Shown: positions 61,674 through 64,000 of the stretch, one piece after another | How positions within the stretch are numbered: position 1 is the first letter of the stretch | Layout: each line of letters opens with the position of its first letter | Source: Algoriphagus marincola DSM 16067 | GTDB lineage: Bacteria > Bacteroidota > Bacteroidia > Cytophagales > Cyclobacteriaceae | Length of the DNA: 64,000 nt | Direction of reading: 5' to 3' | NCBI RefSeq assembly: GCF_000429405.1 | Contig: NZ_AUBU01000003.1 | Span: 186,001-250,000 of the forward strand | Made by a program: the position numbers and the translations under genes | The notes under the pieces: model-generated | The model's database searches: none | The model's input: the letters and a program-made list of their open reading frames with translations, nothing else | Told to the model about the DNA's origin: nothing

Positions 61674-62882
61674 ATGCATATAACCCAAAATCTACCAAGC
61701 TCTGAATTAAGCAAGCTACTTGATTCTTACCGAGAATTTGTAGAGACAGAACTCTATCCCATAGACCTTAAAGTAGTCCAAGGGCCGTTTAGATCCTATT
61801 TGCCACAATTGAATAAGCTTCGGGAAAAAGTCAAAGACCTAGGACTTTTCGCACCTCATCTTGCCAAGGAATCGGGTGGATTAGGCTTAAGCTTAAGTGA
61901 TTTTGCCAAGGTTTCGGAAATCCTAGGTACAAGCCCTTTGGGACACTATGTCTGCAACTGTCAGGCACCTGATATCGGAAACATGGAATTGTTGGAGCTT
62001 TTTGGATCGGACTGGCAAAAAGAGACTTTTCTCCACCCGCTACAAAAAGGAAAGATCCGAAGCTGCTTTGCCATGACCGAACCTGCCAATGCAGGTAGCA
62101 ATCCAGTTGTCTTAAGCACTACAGCATTCAAAGATGGGGATTGCTATGTCATCAATGGGCATAAATGGTTTACCACAGCTGCAGATGGGGCCACATTCAC
62201 CATCGTCATGGCTGTCACCAATCCTGAGGCTGAATCACCCTATCAGCGTGCAAGTATGATTTTGATTCCACTGGATAATCCGGGCTTTTCACTGATTAGA
62301 AATATCCCCATCATGGGAGAAGAGGGTGAGGATTACCTGTCTCATGCGGAGGTGAAATTCGACAATTGCCGGGTTCCTATTAATCATCTCATTGGAAAAG
62401 AAGGACAAGGGTTTGCCTTAGCGCAAGAGCGACTCGGTCCAGGGAGAATTCACCATTGTATGCGTTGGATAGGGATCTGCGAGCGTGTCTTCGATATGAT
62501 GTGCCGTCGGGCTGTATCACGTGAGTTGCTACCTGGAAAGCCTTTGGCAGAAAAGCAAAGTGTCCAAAACTGGATTGCAGAAAGCCGGGCGGAAATAAAT
62601 GCCAGTCGCCTGATGGTTTTGAATGTAGCTTCCAGAATGCAGGTATTAGGCAGTAAAGCTGTTAAAGAAGAAATTTCCACCATCAAATTTTATGTGGCTG
62701 ACGTATTGATGAAGGTGATCGATCGCGCTATTCAGGTTCATGGAGCTCTTGGAGTCACAGACGACACCTTGCTTTCATTTTGGTACAGACATGAGCGGGG
62801 AGCCAGAATCTATGATGGACCGGATGAAGTTCACAAAGCATCTTTAGCCAAAAGCATTCTAAAAAAATACCGACAGCCATGA
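61674..62882 (+). CDS. Acyl-CoA dehydrogenase (ACAD10/11-like)
   Basis: 402 aa from the ATG at 61674. A longer frame from 61650 overlaps the SDR gene. Motifs are CFAMTEPANAGSNPV, INGHKWFTTAADGA, IQVHGALGVTDDTLLSFWYRHERGARIYDGPDEVH. The FAD-binding and catalytic regions are complete. Genes on both sides (SDR, APH-like kinase) point to ACAD10/11-type or LvaC-type chemistry. The phosphotransferase start overlaps its stop by 4 bp. Confidence 0.85.
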   Translation: MHITQNLPSSELSKLLDSYREFVETELYPIDLKVVQGPFRSYLPQLNKLREKVKDLGLFAPHLAKESGGLGLSLSDFAKVSEILGTSPLGHYVCNCQAPDIGNMELLELFGSDWQKETFLHPLQKGKIRSCFAMTEPANAGSNPVVLSTTAFKDGDCYVINGHKWFTTAADGATFTIVMAVTNPEAESPYQRASMILIPLDNPGFSLIRNIPIMGEEGEDYLSHAEVKFDNCRVPINHLIGKEGQGFALAQERLGPGRIHHCMRWIGICERVFDMMCRRAVSRELLPGKPLAEKQSVQNWIAESRAEINASRLMVLNVASRMQVLGSKAVKEEISTIKFYVADVLMKVIDRAIQVHGALGVTDDTLLSFWYRHERGARIYDGPDEVHKASLAKSILKKYRQP

Positions 62883-63904
62883 ATGAAATGAATTTTGACA
62901 GGCTTAAGGCTTTTTTGGAGGAGCGGTTTTACTGGGATCCTGCATCGATCAAAATCAGTCCACTCAATGGTGGCTTTTCCAATCTTACTTTTCTGGTGGA
63001 AACACCCAAAGGAAAATTTGCCCTACGCAGACCTCCTTTTGGCTACAAAATCAACACTGCCCATGATATGGCCCGGGAAAGTGGAATTCAGGAGGCCTTG
63101 CATCGAGCCGGTTACACCAAAGCCCCAAAATCCATTTTACTATATGAGGATGACCGAATTTTAGGTGCTCCTTTTTTCGTCATGGAATATATCGAGGGAA
63201 CTGTCATTCGAAACCGAAGGCCCTCAGGGATAATCCCGAATAAAGAAGAATTCGAAAAACTAGCTTGGAATACCATAGATGCACTCTTGGAACTTCATCA
63301 CCTTGAACTCAGAGAATCAGGTCTTCTGCTCCTAGGAAAGCCCGAGGGATATGTGGAGCGTCAGATACTTGGCTGGACCGACCGATATCTTCGAGCCAAA
63401 ACGGATGAAATTGCGGAAATGGAAAAGGTGGCTGAATGGCTAAAGTCCAACATACCCAAAAAGGAGAATTACGCATTCATCCACAATGATTTTAAGTATG
63501 ATAACCTTATCCTGGAACCTGAGGATATCAGCGAAATTAAAGCTGTTTTAGATTGGGAAATGTCCACTGTCGGAGAACCTTTGATGGATTTGGGGACCAG
63601 CTTGGCGTATTGGGCACAGGAAGACGATGAAGACATCCTGAAAATGTTCAATCTGACTCATTTACCAGGAAATCCTACCCGGCAGGAAGTCATCGAGTAC
63701 TACGATCGAAAATCTGGTCTAGACTTGAGCAATATGCTTTACTACTATGTCTATGGGTTATTTAAGGTTGCGGTAATTGCTCAGCAAATTTATAAACGCT
63801 ATAAGCTTGGACAGGCAGAAGATCCGCGTTTTGCAGCACTTATCGAAGTGGTAAAAGCTGCAGGTAGAAAAGCAGAAAAAAGTATACTCACAGAAAAAAT
63901 CTAA
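62879..63904 (+). CDS. APH-like phosphotransferase (LvaA/ACAD10-kinase type)
   Basis: 341 aa, protein-kinase-like fold. Brenner's motif is FIHNDFKYDNLIL (HxDxxxxN) and the metal-binding DWEMS lies in KAVLDWEMSTVGEPLMDLGTSLAYW. The N-terminal P-loop region includes LNGGFSNLTFLVETPKGKFALRRPP. In human ACAD10/11 and in the lva operon such kinases phosphorylate 4-hydroxyacyl-CoAs before the dehydrogenase step. Coupled to the dehydrogenase by a 4-bp overlap. Confidence 0.82.
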   Translation: MNEMNFDRLKAFLEERFYWDPASIKISPLNGGFSNLTFLVETPKGKFALRRPPFGYKINTAHDMARESGIQEALHRAGYTKAPKSILLYEDDRILGAPFFVMEYIEGTVIRNRRPSGIIPNKEEFEKLAWNTIDALLELHHLELRESGLLLLGKPEGYVERQILGWTDRYLRAKTDEIAEMEKVAEWLKSNIPKKENYAFIHNDFKYDNLILEPEDISEIKAVLDWEMSTVGEPLMDLGTSLAYWAQEDDEDILKMFNLTHLPGNPTRQEVIEYYDRKSGLDLSNMLYYYVYGLFKVAVIAQQIYKRYKLGQAEDPRFAALIEVVKAAGRKAEKSILTEKI

Positions 63905-63905
63905 T

Positions 63906-64000
63906 ATGACCATCCAAAAAGTTTGCATTCTTGGTGCTGGAACCTTGGGTTCTCGCGTTGCGCTTCAAGCAGCCATTTCAGGCTACACCGTCTCTGTCTA
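63906..64000 (+). CDS. 3-hydroxyacyl-CoA dehydrogenase, N-terminal part (runs off right edge)
   Basis: 31 residues visible, MTIQKVCILGAGTLGSRVALQAAISGYTVSV, a Rossmann GAGTLGSRVA dinucleotide motif as in 3-hydroxyacyl-CoA dehydrogenases. It begins one base after the kinase stop, extending the fatty-acid-type operon. The rest lies outside the window, so the family call is provisional. Confidence 0.6.
   Translation, partial: MTIQKVCILGAGTLGSRVALQAAISGYTVSV

Noticed and set aside
1-64000. tRNA, rRNA, transposase, integrase or phage structural genes.
   Set aside because: None was seen on either strand; in particular no tyrosine recombinase next to the cassette arrays.

Overview
The window looks like the chromosome of a Bacteroidota bacterium, most likely Cytophagales and close to Cyclobacteriaceae/Algoriphagus. 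The signs are a T9SS C-terminal sorting domain (50.2-54.7 kb), a DUF1573 lipid-era periplasmic protein, Bacteroidota-style weak ribosome sites and TAnnTTTG-like promoter elements, and the mix of housekeeping genes. This placement is inferred from gene content; no rRNA or tRNA gene is visible.

Layout. 0-28 kb is core genome: a ceramidase-like fragment, the operon of a small membrane protein, parE, parC and trmH, then a ROK kinase, a YkgJ-type cysteine cluster protein, CvfB, a 3-hydroxybutyryl-CoA dehydrogenase, a deoxynucleoside kinase, DUF2452, an Hpt protein, an S9 peptidase, a gamma-glutamyltransferase, two metallophosphatases, an alpha/beta hydrolase with an M19-like peptidase, and divergent tryptophan 2,3-dioxygenase and glutaryl-CoA dehydrogenase. 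Gene-free stretches at 23.6-25.6 kb hold repeats.

28.2-47.9 kb is an accessory island in which every gene is on the minus strand. Its left part is a five-gene type I restriction-modification operon (hsdM, hsdS, a 121-aa protein, hsdR and a DUF262/RloF-like protein). Its right part has the structure of integron gene cassettes. Six attC-like palindromic sites (63-136 bp) separate one- or two-gene cassettes. In five cassettes the first bases (GTT...) are the reverse complement, exact or nearly so, of the left core (...AAC) of the cassette's own terminal attC, which is a hallmark of integron cassettes. Two arrays each begin at a copy of one ~36-bp sequence, a candidate attI. No integrase is visible. 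Cassette cargo includes a radical SAM protein paired with a methyltransferase-UvrD helicase fusion, a CD-NTase-like nucleotidyltransferase with a membrane partner, a HEPN/DUF5343 pair, a GNAT acetyltransferase and small membrane or lipoproteins. Several of these look like defence modules; this is inferred from domains and location.

47.9-49.1 kb is a repeat zone (7-bp periodic tracts, a 162-bp-period duplication, composite palindromic elements). 49.1-64 kb returns to core genome: a PagL-like lipid A deacylase, a giant T9SS-secreted metallophosphatase, a DUF1573 protein, trpS, small membrane proteins, a TIMP/NTR-like secreted protein, a quinone oxidoreductase, and an operon of SDR, acyl-CoA dehydrogenase, APH-like kinase and 3-hydroxyacyl-CoA dehydrogenase. 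That operon resembles 4-hydroxyacyl-CoA catabolism (lva/ACAD10-11 type).
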